A stretch of DNA of 64,000 nucleotides from Gudongella sp034006985 (GTDB taxonomy: Bacteria; Bacillota; Clostridia; Tissierellales; Tissierellaceae): the NCBI GenBank assembly GCA_034006985.1, contig JAVERT010000013.1, forward strand, positions 1 through 64,000. Reading direction: 5' to 3'. A program made the translations under genes and the position numbers. The notes beneath the pieces are model-generated. The model was not told the origin of the DNA, did not search any database, and was given only the letters and a program-made list of their open reading frames with translations. Shown here in pieces: positions 6,725 through 16,209 of the stretch. How positions within the stretch are numbered: the first letter of the stretch is position 1; every line of letters starts with the position of its first letter.

Positions 6725-8518
6725 ATGAAAATTTTAAAATTCAAAACATTAACCGCATTAATTCTATGTATGTCACTTGTAATGAGTATAGGAATATATT
6801 CAAATGCACAAGAAACTAGTACAGCGATTACAGTTACACTTGCAGGTACAGAGCTGACATTTGACGTTGACCCATATGTGAACGAATCAAGTAGAACTAT
6901 GGTTGAGGTACGGGGAATAAGTGAAGCTCTTGGTGCTGATATCTCATGGGATCAAGAAAGTCAAACAGTGACAATTATTATGGATGATACTGTGTTAAAA
7001 ATACTTATTGGTGAAGCTACTTATACTATAAATGATGAATCTAAAACAATGGACACAGAAGCTATAATCATAAATGGAAGAACTATGGTCCCTGTTCGTT
7101 TTGTATCTGAAGCATTAGGTATGAATGTAGGTTGGAATGCTTCTGAATCAAAGGTAACTATTACAAAAGCTGAGTCTGCAGACTTGACTTATCCTATTGT
7201 TGATACAAGTCAAGGTTATACTTATAGCGATAGCGAACTCATAGAAGCCCCTGACGAAGGCGAAGCTTTTTATGCCCAGGATGCACAATATACAGGTACC
7301 GTTGCTAGCTACACAGACAACGGGAACGCTACTATTACAGATAATGTTACTGATTTGATGTGGGCACAGGATCTATCTGAGGCTTCCATGTCATGGGAAG
7401 AAGCTATTGAATACTGTGAAAACCTTGAATTAGGTGGCTATGATGATTGGCGTTTGCCAACTGTAAAAGAACTTTGGTCTCTCCGTAACTATTCCCAAGG
7501 TTGGCCTTGGATTGATACTGACTTCTTCCACCTTGTCGGTGATGGGACAGATGCTAGGCAGCAACATTCATGGTCGAGTAATGCTTATTTAGTTGAAGAC
7601 GAATATCAGAACGAGCAAGTAATCGGAAGTCCTTCATTTATTGTCAACGATTGGACAGGACATATCAAAGCTATGAGTGGTAACAGATTTGTGCGGGCCG
7701 TACGCGGTAATACAACATATGGCATTAACGACTTTGTTGATAATAATGATAGTACAATTACTGACAACGCTACTGGTCTAATGTGGTCTAAAGACGATAG
7801 TGGTGAAGGAATGGACTGGGAAGCTGCATTAGCTTATGCTGAAGGTTCTGAATATGCTGGTTACGATGATTGGCGTCTACCAAATATCAAGGAATTACAG
7901 AGTATTGCAGATTATTCTGGAGTCTTTCCTGCAATGGATACAAGCGTGTTTAATCTTACAGAACTTACGAATATAATGGGTCAAACAGATTATCCATTTT
8001 ACTGGTCGAGTACGTCTAACCCAGTAGAAGGTGGTGACGGTGAAGTAGAAACTGGTACTGTTTATGCTTGGGCACTAGCTGCAGGCTATAACACAGATCC
8101 TGATGGTTACGACCTACATGGAGCAGGTTCAATTGTTTTCGTACCTAAATCAGAAGAGAATTTCTCAGAACTAGATCCTGAAATTCACCGTTATAACTAT
8201 GTTCGATTAGTACGTGGTGGAGATGTAACAGAAACACCAGAAGGTGATTCAACAACTATTGATACTAGTAGAGTAGTTGTTTTTGAAGATGGTGACATAG
8301 GAATGGGTAATAATCCACAAGGTGGACAAGATGCATCAGGACAGCCAATGATAGATACAGCTGCTGCTGCTGAAAAGTTAGGCGTGACTGAAGAAGTACT
8401 CATTGAAGCAATAGGTGAGCCTGGTCAAGGCCAACCGGACTTTGCTGGAGCTGCTGCAATACTTGGTATTACTGAGGCAGATTTAATGGATGCTTTAGGA
8501 ATATCTGCAGTTGAGTAA
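6725..8518 (+). CDS. Secreted protein: copper amine oxidase-like N-domain plus two DUF1566 (Lcl-type) domains
   Basis: This is a 597-aa exported protein. A signal peptide (1 to about 30) is followed by a copper amine oxidase N-terminal-like domain with two related half-repeats (MVEVRGISEALGADISW and MVPVRFVSEALGMNVGW). Then come two DUF1566 domains, each with TITDN, GLMW/DLMW, GYDDWRLP and KEL landmarks. The C-terminal tail has two copies of a short helical motif (LGVTEEVLIEAIG and LGITEADLMDALG). No anchor motif is seen. The role is probably surface or matrix interaction; DUF1566 resembles the C-type-lectin-like fold of Lcl adhesins. A start 13 codons upstream (6686) also has a usable ribosome site. 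I chose 6725 because GGAGG precedes it and the signal peptide begins there. Confidence 0.75.
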   Translation: MKILKFKTLTALILCMSLVMSIGIYSNAQETSTAITVTLAGTELTFDVDPYVNESSRTMVEVRGISEALGADISWDQESQTVTIIMDDTVLKILIGEATYTINDESKTMDTEAIIINGRTMVPVRFVSEALGMNVGWNASESKVTITKAESADLTYPIVDTSQGYTYSDSELIEAPDEGEAFYAQDAQYTGTVASYTDNGNATITDNVTDLMWAQDLSEASMSWEEAIEYCENLELGGYDDWRLPTVKELWSLRNYSQGWPWIDTDFFHLVGDGTDARQQHSWSSNAYLVEDEYQNEQVIGSPSFIVNDWTGHIKAMSGNRFVRAVRGNTTYGINDFVDNNDSTITDNATGLMWSKDDSGEGMDWEAALAYAEGSEYAGYDDWRLPNIKELQSIADYSGVFPAMDTSVFNLTELTNIMGQTDYPFYWSSTSNPVEGGDGEVETGTVYAWALAAGYNTDPDGYDLHGAGSIVFVPKSEENFSELDPEIHRYNYVRLVRGGDVTETPEGDSTTIDTSRVVVFEDGDIGMGNNPQGGQDASGQPMIDTAAAAEKLGVTEEVLIEAIGEPGQGQPDFAGAAAILGITEADLMDALGISAVE

Positions 8519-8555
8519 GTTTTGAATTAAATATATATTACTATGAATGACACTC

Positions 8556-8589
8556 AAAATGGAGAACTAATATTTAGTTCTCCATTTTT
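8556..8589 (+). terminator. Terminator after the DUF1566 gene
   Basis: A 14-bp perfect stem containing TGGAGAACTA is followed by TTTTTG, 38 bases past the stop. Confidence 0.8.
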
Positions 8590-8702
8590 GTATACTATAA
8601 TAGCAGTAAACAGTTGAGAATCAAGCGCATCAATAATGATAATATTCCTCTATTAAGATCTTTGCTGCTATATTCCTGTTTTTTCTAGTCTTTTTTTCCC
8701 AG

Positions 8703-8754
8703 AAAAAATGCCTCCTAGTTAGTCTTATTTTACTCTAACTTGAAGGCATTTTTT
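8703..8754 (-). terminator. Bidirectional terminator; member of a two-copy hairpin family
   Basis: An outer stem AAAAAATGCCT/AGGCATTTTTT and an inner AGTTAG/CTAACT stem surround a T-rich loop. It follows the DEAD-box helicase stop by 26 bases. A closely related hairpin lies at 33477-33523, with both the outer and inner stems conserved. Confidence 0.75.
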
Positions 8755-8779
8755 ACACAAATTATTTCACAAAGTCTTT

Positions 8780-10069
8780 TTATTTGTTCTTTCTATTTCC
8801 ATATTTTCTTGAATTGTTACTTTTTCTTTCAGTTCTTTTAGGTTTTGTTTTATCCTCTTGTGAATTATATGAACTAGATTTATTTGACTGAGGCCTTCTT
8901 CCACGTTCCTTTTTAGGTGCTGAAAATGTATCTTTTAGTGGAAAGTCGTGTTCTTCAACCACTGGAATATCTTTAGATATTAATTTTTCTATTCCTTTTA
9001 TAAAAGGTTTCTCATCAAAGCAGCAGAATGAAATTGCCACTCCACCAAGTCCAGCTCTTCCCGTACGGCCTATTCTATGAACATAAGTCTCTGGTACTTC
9101 TGGAAGGTCGAAGTTTATTACATGAGATAGTTGATCTATATCTATACCACGAGCTGCTATATCTGTTGCAACTAGTATTCTTGTCTTTTTCTCTTTAAAG
9201 TTTTTAAGCGCTTTTTGTCTAGCATTTTGTGATTTATTTCCGTGGATTGCTTCTGCAGAAAATCCTTTTTTCTCTAATTCTGAAACTATTTTATTCGCAC
9301 CATGCTTTGTTCTTGAAAACACCAACGCAGATTCAATTGATTCATCTTTAAGCAACTCAATTAGCAAATTCTTTTTATTTCCTTTATCAACATAATAAAG
9401 CGCTTGTTCTATTATATCAACAGTAGAAGCAACAGGTGTTACAGCTACTTTGATTGGATTTCTTAATATAGAAGCTGAAAGTTTTTCAATTTCTGATGGC
9501 ATAGTTGCTGAAAAACACATCGTTTGTCTTTCTACTGGTATATATTTAATAATCCTTCTTACATCTTGAAGCATTCCCATATCAAGCATCATATCTGCTT
9601 CATCTAAAACAAAATGCTCTACATTTTTTAAGCTTACAAACTTTTGGCCTATTAAGTCAAGAAGTCTACCTGGTGTTGCTACTAATATATCTACACCTTT
9701 TATTAATTCTTTTGTTTGAGGATGTTGTGAAACTCCTCCATATATTACAAGAGTTTTAAGTGGTAGGTTGCTACCATATGCTTTGAAGCTATCTGAAATT
9801 TGAATAGCTAACTCTCTTGTTGGTGCTAGTATCAAAGCTTTAATTTGTCTTTTCCCATCTTGTCTTGTCTTGTTAAGCGACAGTGCTTGTAAGATTGGAG
9901 TTGCAAAAGCTGCTGTTTTCCCAGTACCTGTTTGTGCACATCCTAGTAAATCCAAGCCTTTAAGCAATGATGGTATGGACTGTTCTTGAATGGGTGTTGC
10001 CTCTGTATATCCTTCTTTTCTTAAAGCCTTTTTTATTGGCTCTATTAATTCTAAATCTTTAATTAACAA
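8780..10069 (-). CDS. DEAD-box ATP-dependent RNA helicase
   Basis: This 429-aa enzyme unwinds structured RNA, in ribosome assembly or mRNA turnover. It has a Q motif (ATPIQEQSIP), motif I AQTGTGKT, Ia PTRELA, II DEAD, III SAT, and VI HRIGRTGRAG, then a basic, low-complexity tail of about 60 residues that likely binds RNA. It resembles RhlE/CshA-type helicases. I chose the TTG at 10069 because AAGGAG precedes it at eight bases and the product (LIKDLELIEPIKKAL) matches usual family N-termini. An ATG at 10135 with an AAGGG site would add 22 residues. It is monocistronic. Confidence 0.88.
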   Translation of the reverse strand: MLIKDLELIEPIKKALRKEGYTEATPIQEQSIPSLLKGLDLLGCAQTGTGKTAAFATPILQALSLNKTRQDGKRQIKALILAPTRELAIQISDSFKAYGSNLPLKTLVIYGGVSQHPQTKELIKGVDILVATPGRLLDLIGQKFVSLKNVEHFVLDEADMMLDMGMLQDVRRIIKYIPVERQTMCFSATMPSEIEKLSASILRNPIKVAVTPVASTVDIIEQALYYVDKGNKKNLLIELLKDESIESALVFSRTKHGANKIVSELEKKGFSAEAIHGNKSQNARQKALKNFKEKKTRILVATDIAARGIDIDQLSHVINFDLPEVPETYVHRIGRTGRAGLGGVAISFCCFDEKPFIKGIEKLISKDIPVVEEHDFPLKDTFSAPKKERGRRPQSNKSSSYNSQEDKTKPKRTERKSNNSRKYGNRKNK

Positions 10070-10344
10070 TAAAATTTCTCCTTTTATGAGATGATTTGAT
10101 ATTTTTATTCTGAATACCCTAGATAAAGTTCTCATTTTTCCCTTATCTTTCTATTCTATCACAATATTAACTTGTAGATTTGTTTATTTAAATTAAATGT
10201 CATAAAGCTAATAATATTTAATTAAAAAGCTATTGAATATTATTGGACACAAACTAACTAGTCCCTTTCTCTAATTGTGGGATTCATACCCTTTAAGCCA
10301 CATAAAAGAATCCCTTATTCATTATATATTAAATAAAGTATTAA

Positions 10345-10827
10345 CTAGGATTCTAAATTTAAATACATGGTTCTATTTAAATCTTTAAATCCATTTTTTT
10401 TGTAGAAACTAATTGCATTGGTATTAAAAGAATAGACTTTCAGTTCGATTCTATTTATTCCTTGGTCTCTACCCCATTTAATAATAATGTTGAAAAGCAT
10501 TGTTCCTATATTCTGATTCTGATAATCTCGTTTTACTGCTATGTTGTCTAATTGTAACCATTCTCTTTTCTTAATAACCGGAAAACTTGAAGATTTCAAT
10601 ATTAGACATTCTGCAAATCCTACGATTTTCGATTCGGTCTCTGCAACAAATAACGCTTTACTATCGTCATTAATAATCTCAGAAATATATTCTTTTGCTC
10701 TAGAATAATCGTTAGCCTCAATGAAAAGTTCTGGATGATTTAATCTGTGGAGTTCATCAATTTCTTTATAAATCAAACACAGTTCCTCATAATCATTTAG
10801 GATTGCCTTTCTTATTAATATATCCAT
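10345..10827 (-). CDS. GNAT-family N-acetyltransferase
   Basis: This 160-aa single-domain acetyltransferase has the acetyl-CoA loop around RDYQNQNIGTML and the C-terminal NAISFYKKNGF segment typical of GNAT proteins. The acceptor substrate cannot be read from the sequence. It follows the DUF2200 gene by 28 bases on the same strand, so the two are likely co-transcribed. Confidence 0.82.
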   Translation of the reverse strand: MDILIRKAILNDYEELCLIYKEIDELHRLNHPELFIEANDYSRAKEYISEIINDDSKALFVAETESKIVGFAECLILKSSSFPVIKKREWLQLDNIAVKRDYQNQNIGTMLFNIIIKWGRDQGINRIELKVYSFNTNAISFYKKNGFKDLNRTMYLNLES

Positions 10828-10855
10828 CTAAATCCCCTATCTTTCTATAGAACAA

Positions 10856-11209
10856 TCAACTTTTTCTAATAATCTTATCAAAAGCTTTTCCTTTTGCAAG
10901 TTCATCAATCAACTTATCTAAATACCTAATTTCTCGCATAATTGGTTCTTCAATTTCTTCCACTCGTATACCACAAACGACACCTTTAATTAAAACTCTT
11001 AAAGGGTTCATTCTTGGCGCTTCTTCAAAAAAGGTTTCATAATCAATCTGTTTTTCTAGCTGTGACTCTAATTCTCCCTGGCTATACCCTGTCAACCAAC
11101 TTATAATCTGATCAACTTCTTTTTTTGTACGCCCTTTTCTCTCAGCCTTTGCAACTAAAAGTGGATATACCTTTGCAAAGCTCATTTTATAAATATTGTG
11201 TTTAGCCAT
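10856..11209 (-). CDS. DUF2200 family protein
   Basis: This 117-aa small cytoplasmic protein matches my memory of the DUF2200 family (YKMSFAKVYPLLVAKAERKGRTK near the start, then VDQIISWLTGY). Its function is unknown, although the family is often encoded near small accessory enzymes. It is the first gene of a pair with the GNAT gene. The sequence is helical with no signal peptide or membrane segment. Confidence 0.75.
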   Translation of the reverse strand: MAKHNIYKMSFAKVYPLLVAKAERKGRTKKEVDQIISWLTGYSQGELESQLEKQIDYETFFEEAPRMNPLRVLIKGVVCGIRVEEIEEPIMREIRYLDKLIDELAKGKAFDKIIRKS

Positions 11210-11344
11210 GATTTAACCCCACTTATATTAATATAATTATTCTTAAATACTCTATCCCTTACGATATAGTCCGACATAACACATTAATTTGTATTTTACT
11301 CTATGGTTTCTGCCCAAGTAATAAAGTCAGATTTTCTATAATCT

Positions 11345-11827
11345 CTATTGTAACCTAAAAGGATCTTCTACTACATAGCCCTCAGAGAATTTAATGTACT
11401 TGCTATCACCATTTTCATATTCGCTAACCCAATACATATAATCTATAATATATTTGTCATCCCTAAATAAGTCAATAACAACTAGGCTAATATTTATAGG
11501 TTCCCTATTGTTTTGGGAAGCAACTTTATATGCCTCCTCAATAGTAATTCCTTTACTACCGTCTATTACGTATACCCCTTTTCTATAAATACACATAACA
11601 TAATTGAGTTTATCAGTCTTTTTATCTTGTCCCCAAAATGCAAAATCCTTTCCAGACTTTGTACTATTCTCGATATTAATGGAATATCGGTTAGAAACAT
11701 ACCAATCATTTGCCTTTAAAAAATAAACCGTATCATCCATCAAATATTTAGCAGTATCATTATATGTATATAAAATAATCAAAATCAATAAAATTATTGA
11801 AAATGAAATTAGTATTTTCTTTTTCAA
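11345..11827 (-). CDS. Membrane-anchored protein of unknown function
   Basis: I do not recognise this 160-aa protein. It has one N-terminal transmembrane helix (about 4-21) with a KKK start, so the rest probably faces outward. The body is rich in aromatic and charged residues with no catalytic motif visible. Its ATG overlaps the stop of the upstream DUF5412 gene by four bases (ATGA), so the two are translationally coupled and probably work together. Confidence 0.65.
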   Translation of the reverse strand: MKKKILISFSIILLILIILYTYNDTAKYLMDDTVYFLKANDWYVSNRYSINIENSTKSGKDFAFWGQDKKTDKLNYVMCIYRKGVYVIDGSKGITIEEAYKVASQNNREPINISLVVIDLFRDDKYIIDYMYWVSEYENGDSKYIKFSEGYVVEDPFRLQ

Positions 11828-12183
11828 TTGTGTTTCCTCCTAAAATCAAATCTTTCATTTGGTACATCTAATTCAATACCATTGATTACTACTGTATCAT
11901 CATCTACCCATTGGATAATCGCTTCATTTTCTCGATAATTCCAATAAATATTTTTAGATTTTTCCCCAGAATTATTAAAATCTAATTCACCTCTTATTGC
12001 ATATGAAGTAGTTGCTCCCCCATCTGAAACATAGGCTTTAACTGTATAAGTACCTTTAGGTGATTGTACCTCTGCTATCAACTCACCTTTTGGTAACCTG
12101 CTCATATCAAAAAAAGCCCAATATACCCCATAAGCTAAGAAAAATATTAAAACTATAAAAATAACTAAAAGCTTTTTCTTCAA
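11824..12183 (-). CDS. DUF5412-like membrane-anchored protein
   Basis: This 119-aa protein has an N-terminal transmembrane helix (about 4-26) and an extracytoplasmic domain. The LPKGELIAEVQSPKGTYTVK and GGATTSYAIRGEL segments match my memory of the DUF5412 family found in Bacillus and Clostridia, whose function is unknown. It is coupled to the downstream membrane-anchored protein by a 4-base overlap. It is separated from rlmH by 74 bases. Confidence 0.65.
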   Translation of the reverse strand: MKKKLLVIFIVLIFFLAYGVYWAFFDMSRLPKGELIAEVQSPKGTYTVKAYVSDGGATTSYAIRGELDFNNSGEKSKNIYWNYRENEAIIQWVDDDTVVINGIELDVPNERFDFRRKHN

Positions 12184-12257
12184 GATATATTTCTCCTTTT
12201 AAAAAAGTAATTATTTAAAATCATGCTGCATTCTACTAATAATATTCCAAAACCCTA

Positions 12258-12737
12258 TCACTTATGATAAGGTTCATTCCGAATAATCCTAAAACTCCTA
12301 TACACTTGCTCTAGCAGTATCATCCTCATAAGCTGATGTGGAAATGTCATCTTTGAAAAAGATAATTTCATTTGTGCTCTTTTTAATATTTCCTTTGACA
12401 ATCCTAATGATCCACCAATAATAAATGAAATATGTGAACTTCCTTCTACCATAAGATTCTGAAGTTTTTCTGCAAGTCCTTCTGAAGATAGTCCTTTCCC
12501 ATCTATACTAAGAGCTATTACATATGCATCTTGAGAGATTTTACTCAGAATTCTTTCTCCTTCTTTTTTCTTAATAATATCTTGATCTTTATCGGATAGG
12601 CTTTCTGGAGCTTTCTCATCATCTACTTCAATTATATTTAGGGTCGTATATCTTGAAAGGCGTTTTGTATATTCTTTTATCCCTTCATTTATGTACTTTT
12701 CTTTTATTTTCCCAACTGCTATTATATCTATTATCAT
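12258..12737 (-). CDS. rlmH: 23S rRNA (pseudouridine-1915-N3) methyltransferase RlmH
   Basis: This 159-aa SPOUT methyltransferase methylates pseudouridine 1915 in helix 69 of 23S rRNA. It begins MIIDIIAVGKIKEKY, has the SAM-binding knot IIGGSLGLS, and ends with the conserved FPHQLMRMILLEQVYRSFRI region and YHK tail. Its length is normal for the family. In many Firmicutes it sits just beyond walJ-htrA near the origin. Here tpx and surE lie between it and htrA. Confidence 0.95.
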   Translation of the reverse strand: MIIDIIAVGKIKEKYINEGIKEYTKRLSRYTTLNIIEVDDEKAPESLSDKDQDIIKKKEGERILSKISQDAYVIALSIDGKGLSSEGLAEKLQNLMVEGSSHISFIIGGSLGLSKEILKRAQMKLSFSKMTFPHQLMRMILLEQVYRSFRIIRNEPYHK

Positions 12738-12768
12738 ATTATCTCCTATTTCTTTATGGATTAAGTAA

Positions 12769-12790
12769 AGCCTTCTTAAAGAAGAAGGCT
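12769..12790 (-). terminator. Hairpin between tpx and rlmH
   Basis: An AGCCTTCTT/AAGAAGGCT stem of nine base pairs with a 4-base loop lies nine bases past the tpx stop. The T tract is short, so termination may be partial. Confidence 0.55.
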
Positions 12791-12798
12791 CATTGTTA

Positions 12799-13308
12799 TT
12801 ATAAATTTCTAGCTACTTCAAGTGCTTTATCATAATCTGGATGTGTTGTAACTTCTGGTACATATTCCACATATTTAACAGTATTATCTCTATCTAAAAC
12901 TACAATCCCCCTTGCTAGGAGCCTAACTTCTTCCATTACAAAACCATATTTATTGCCAAAATCTAAATCTCTATGATCTGATAAAGTAAGAACTTTATCT
13001 ATATCGTGAGCACTACAGAATCTCTTTTGTGCAAACGGAAGATCTACTGAAATTGTTAAAATAACAGTATCTTGCAATTTTGCTGCTTCTTCATTAAATC
13101 TAATTGTCTGCATTTCACAAACACCTGTATCAAGCGAAGGTACTACAGAAATAATTTTTACTTTATCTCCAGCTTCACTAAGGCTGTATGGTCTTAAATC
13201 ATCTTTTAACACTGTAAATTCAAGTCCTTTATCTCCTACTTTTACTCCTTTTCCTAGAAGTGTCATTGGATTTCCACCCATAGTTACAACATCTGTTCTC
13301 TTCTCCAT
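12799..13308 (-). CDS. tpx: Thiol peroxidase, atypical 2-Cys peroxiredoxin
   Basis: This 169-aa thioredoxin-fold peroxidase reduces H2O2 and organic peroxides using thioredoxin. Peroxidatic Cys64 lies in SLDTGVCEMQT (family consensus about SLDTPVCDLQT, so Pro is replaced by Gly), and resolving Cys98 lies in RFCSA. Length is typical. It is separated from surE by 75 bases and from rlmH by a hairpin, so it may be its own unit. It protects an anaerobe from oxidative stress. Confidence 0.93.
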   Translation of the reverse strand: MEKRTDVVTMGGNPMTLLGKGVKVGDKGLEFTVLKDDLRPYSLSEAGDKVKIISVVPSLDTGVCEMQTIRFNEEAAKLQDTVILTISVDLPFAQKRFCSAHDIDKVLTLSDHRDLDFGNKYGFVMEEVRLLARGIVVLDRDNTVKYVEYVPEVTTHPDYDKALEVARNL

Positions 13309-13383
13309 ATCTATTATCTCTCCTTTATATCATCGTTTACTCAAATTAAACTGTACAAAGTAGATACCCGAAAGAGGTGAGAC

Positions 13384-14154
13384 TTACTCACATTTTTCTG
13401 AATTCTCAACACATCTTCTAACTTTTTCAATAAGTTCAAAATTTGTAAAATCATATGCTAAAGGTGTAAGGGTTGCAAATCCATTATATAAATAATGTCT
13501 ATCTGTATCTTTTTCAAACTCCGCATCTTTTCTTCCTATAACTTTTAGGGTTCTTTCTCCATTCCCGTTTTTTTCTGACAAATAGTAATCATATATAGGT
13601 CCACCAATTTTACAAACCTTTAGATCTTTATTTACATCATGTAAATCAAAGGGAGTATTTAGATTTAGCACCATTGGAACTGTCATTCTTTCAACATCTA
13701 TTACTTTCAGCAACTTAAGAGCGTACTGAGCTGCTATCTCATAGTTGACTTCGCCCTCAACCCACTCTGCAGAAACTGCAACGCTTGGTACTCCAAATAT
13801 ATTTGCTTCAATCGCAGCTGAAACTGTTCCTGAATAAAGGATATCCATTCCTGAATTTAGTCCCATGTTTATACCTGAAAATACTATATCTATTTTACCT
13901 TCAGCAATTTCTTCCATTCCTACTCTTACACAATCAGCTGGTGTGCCTGAAATACTATATGCTGGAGATTTTATACCAGAAAGTGCTACTTCTTTAATTA
14001 CGATTGGTTTATGCAATGTTATTGAATGGCTTTGTGCACTCATTTGATTTTCTGGTGCTACAATTATAAGATCGTGCTCTTTTTCGAGCGCTTTTGCCAA
14101 TGTATATAATCCCTCTGCCATTATTCCATCATCATTTGCTAGTAATATTTTCAT
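13384..14154 (-). CDS. surE: 5'/3'-nucleotidase SurE
   Basis: This 256-aa metal-dependent phosphatase acts on nucleoside monophosphates and short polyphosphates. The start MKILLANDDGI holds the metal-binding Asp8-Asp9 pair, and SGINMGLNSG supplies the Asn ligand region. GTPADCVR is also conserved. It follows htrA by 10 bases, so it belongs to the walJ-htrA transcript. Confidence 0.93.
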   Translation of the reverse strand: MKILLANDDGIMAEGLYTLAKALEKEHDLIIVAPENQMSAQSHSITLHKPIVIKEVALSGIKSPAYSISGTPADCVRVGMEEIAEGKIDIVFSGINMGLNSGMDILYSGTVSAAIEANIFGVPSVAVSAEWVEGEVNYEIAAQYALKLLKVIDVERMTVPMVLNLNTPFDLHDVNKDLKVCKIGGPIYDYYLSEKNGNGERTLKVIGRKDAEFEKDTDRHYLYNGFATLTPLAYDFTNFELIEKVRRCVENSEKCE

Positions 14155-14164
14155 TTAATCCCTC

Positions 14165-15310
14165 CTAAAATTCCTTGAACTTTATAGGGACTTTTATTAC
14201 TTCCCCATCTCTATTTATTGTGAGTATTGCTTTTTGACCTATTCTGTAGGTATATAGTATCTTTCTTAAATTAGACATATTGGTTACTGTCGCATCATCT
14301 ACTTTTGTTATCACATCTAATGGGCTTAAACTAGCTTCTGCAGCTGGTGAATTTGGTAATATTTCAATGATAACTACCCCTTCTTCTGCCGGAAGGTCAA
14401 CATTCATCTGCACTTCATAAACCTTAACTTCACTACCAGTAAAACCTATATACACATTCCTAAAACTTCCATCCTTTACTATTTCATCTATAACTGGTTT
14501 TACTATGTTAATTGGAATTGAAAATCCGAGACCTTCGCCTGTTTGTATCTTTGCTGTATTTATTCCAATAACTTTTCCCACACTATTTAAGAGTGGCCCT
14601 CCACTATTTCCAGGATTTATAGAAGCATCTGTTTGAAGTAAGCCCTCCATAACATTAAATTGACTTATTTGTATGGATCTATTTAATCCACTTATTATCC
14701 CTGAAGTTACTGTTCTCTGAAAATCTAAGCCTAAGGGGTTTCCTATAGCTACCGCAATTTGACCTACATATATCTCATCTGAGTCTCCAAGTTCTGCAAC
14801 TGGCAAATTCGTTTTATTGACCTTTACTACAGCAAGGTCTAATGTAGAATCGAACCACAACACTCTGCCTTCAATTTTTTCTCCATTTTCAAATAGTACA
14901 TTTATTTCTTCTGCATTCCCATCACCTATAACATGTGAATTTGTTAAAATATATCCGTCGCTATTTACAATTACTCCAGATCCAACACCTTCTACAGGTT
15001 TTGACCAAAAGAAGTCTCTTTGTATTTGAACTGTAGTTATTCCAACAACTGAGCTTACTGCCTTTGCAGCAACTGCTGCTACAACATTTATATCTTCCGT
15101 TGGATTTATAGTTATTGTATTTACCATAGCTGGTTGTGAATTAGAATAAATCTCTGGAATAGGCAAGACTTTACCATATAGATAAGTAGGCGCGATATAT
15201 GCACTAACTAATCCACCTATAATCCCCGCAATAAGTGCAACTACTAAATATGAAAATATTCCTCTTTTTTTTGGTGGTCTGCTATATTGTGTGTACTGAT
15301 AATCGTTCAT
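14165..15310 (-). CDS. htrA: HtrA/DegP-type serine protease with PDZ domain
   Basis: This 381-aa membrane-anchored protease of envelope quality control has a short cytoplasmic N-terminus and one transmembrane helix (about 19-40). The trypsin-like domain has His126 (NSHVIGD), Asp158 (STLDLAV) and Ser236 (NPGNSGGPL). One C-terminal PDZ domain covers about 290-380. The gene follows walJ by eight bases. In B. subtilis and relatives the equivalent gene closes the wal operon, so this fragment of that operon is conserved here. Confidence 0.93.
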   Translation of the reverse strand: MNDYQYTQYSRPPKKRGIFSYLVVALIAGIIGGLVSAYIAPTYLYGKVLPIPEIYSNSQPAMVNTITINPTEDINVVAAVAAKAVSSVVGITTVQIQRDFFWSKPVEGVGSGVIVNSDGYILTNSHVIGDGNAEEINVLFENGEKIEGRVLWFDSTLDLAVVKVNKTNLPVAELGDSDEIYVGQIAVAIGNPLGLDFQRTVTSGIISGLNRSIQISQFNVMEGLLQTDASINPGNSGGPLLNSVGKVIGINTAKIQTGEGLGFSIPINIVKPVIDEIVKDGSFRNVYIGFTGSEVKVYEVQMNVDLPAEEGVVIIEILPNSPAAEASLSPLDVITKVDDATVTNMSNLRKILYTYRIGQKAILTINRDGEVIKVPIKFKEF

Positions 15311-15318
15311 ATGGCCTC

Positions 15319-16116
15319 CTATTCTAAAATATACATTTGTGTTTTTTTATCCCTATTTGTCATACACAGCCTTACATCATTATCTACATCAAACCCCTGG
15401 CTTAAAAGCGCATTTCTAACAGTATTATATGCCAATTGGGGATTGTTATTATCTTTACTTAAATGGGCTAATAATACAATCTCGTTTTCTCCTTTTAAAA
15501 TTTCACTTAGGATATAACCCGCATCATCATTTGATAAGTGACCATGAGGACTTAATATCCTTTTTTTTAGTGACCAAGGATAGCTACCTTCCATAAGCAT
15601 TTTTACATCGTGATTTGACTCCATAAAATACAAATGTGAGTTCTTTATTTTCTCTTTTATACCCTCATTAACCCAACCTGTATCCGTAATAAAACTCAGT
15701 TTTTTCATATCACTAAATATAATGTACCCAACTGTGTCTAGTGCGTCATGACTTAAGTTAAAAGGATGAATTAAAACATCCTTAATTTGAATGTTTTTAT
15801 TTGTTGTAAAAACTTTTGTGTTCTCTATTTTTACAGTTTTAATAATTTTCTCCATACTCTCCCAGGTCTTAGCATTTGCATAGACTGGTATATTGTGTCT
15901 CCTTGAAAGTATGCCCACTCCCTTTGAATGGTCTATATGCTCATGCGTAACCAAAATCGCGTCCAAATCCTTTGGATTTACACCTATTTCATCTAGCAGC
16001 TCTTCTATTCTTTTGCCGCTAAATCCAGCATCTATTATAAGTTTTGTTTCCTTGGTTTCTATATATTGACAATTTCCGCTACTTCCACTCGATAGCGAAC
16101 AAAATTTAATAGCCAT
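15319..16116 (-). CDS. walJ: WalJ/YycJ-type metallo-beta-lactamase-fold hydrolase
   Basis: This 265-aa MBL-fold phosphodiesterase-like protein has SSGSSGNCQYIE at the start and the metal motif THEHIDHS (57-64), with further His residues downstream (HGHLSNDD, LLAHLSKDNNN). Family members are exonuclease-like proteins encoded in the WalRK operon and linked to coordination of cell wall work with replication. It is the first gene of the walJ-htrA-surE group here. The rest of the wal operon lies 8 kb away. Confidence 0.92.
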   Translation of the reverse strand: MAIKFCSLSSGSSGNCQYIETKETKLIIDAGFSGKRIEELLDEIGVNPKDLDAILVTHEHIDHSKGVGILSRRHNIPVYANAKTWESMEKIIKTVKIENTKVFTTNKNIQIKDVLIHPFNLSHDALDTVGYIIFSDMKKLSFITDTGWVNEGIKEKIKNSHLYFMESNHDVKMLMEGSYPWSLKKRILSPHGHLSNDDAGYILSEILKGENEIVLLAHLSKDNNNPQLAYNTVRNALLSQGFDVDNDVRLCMTNRDKKTQMYILE

Positions 16117-16209
16117 GTTGTGCCTCCTAATCCTAATACTTCTTTATTATATAGTAAAGAGTAAAAAAAAAGAAGGAGAACCTTTCTTTAAAGGCTCTCC
16201 TCTCTTATC

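Noticed and set aside
10270..10322. GGGATTC/GAATCCC inverted repeat near the GNAT gene as a terminator
   Set aside because: The arms are only seven bases with a loop of about 25 and no T tract, so the evidence is too weak.
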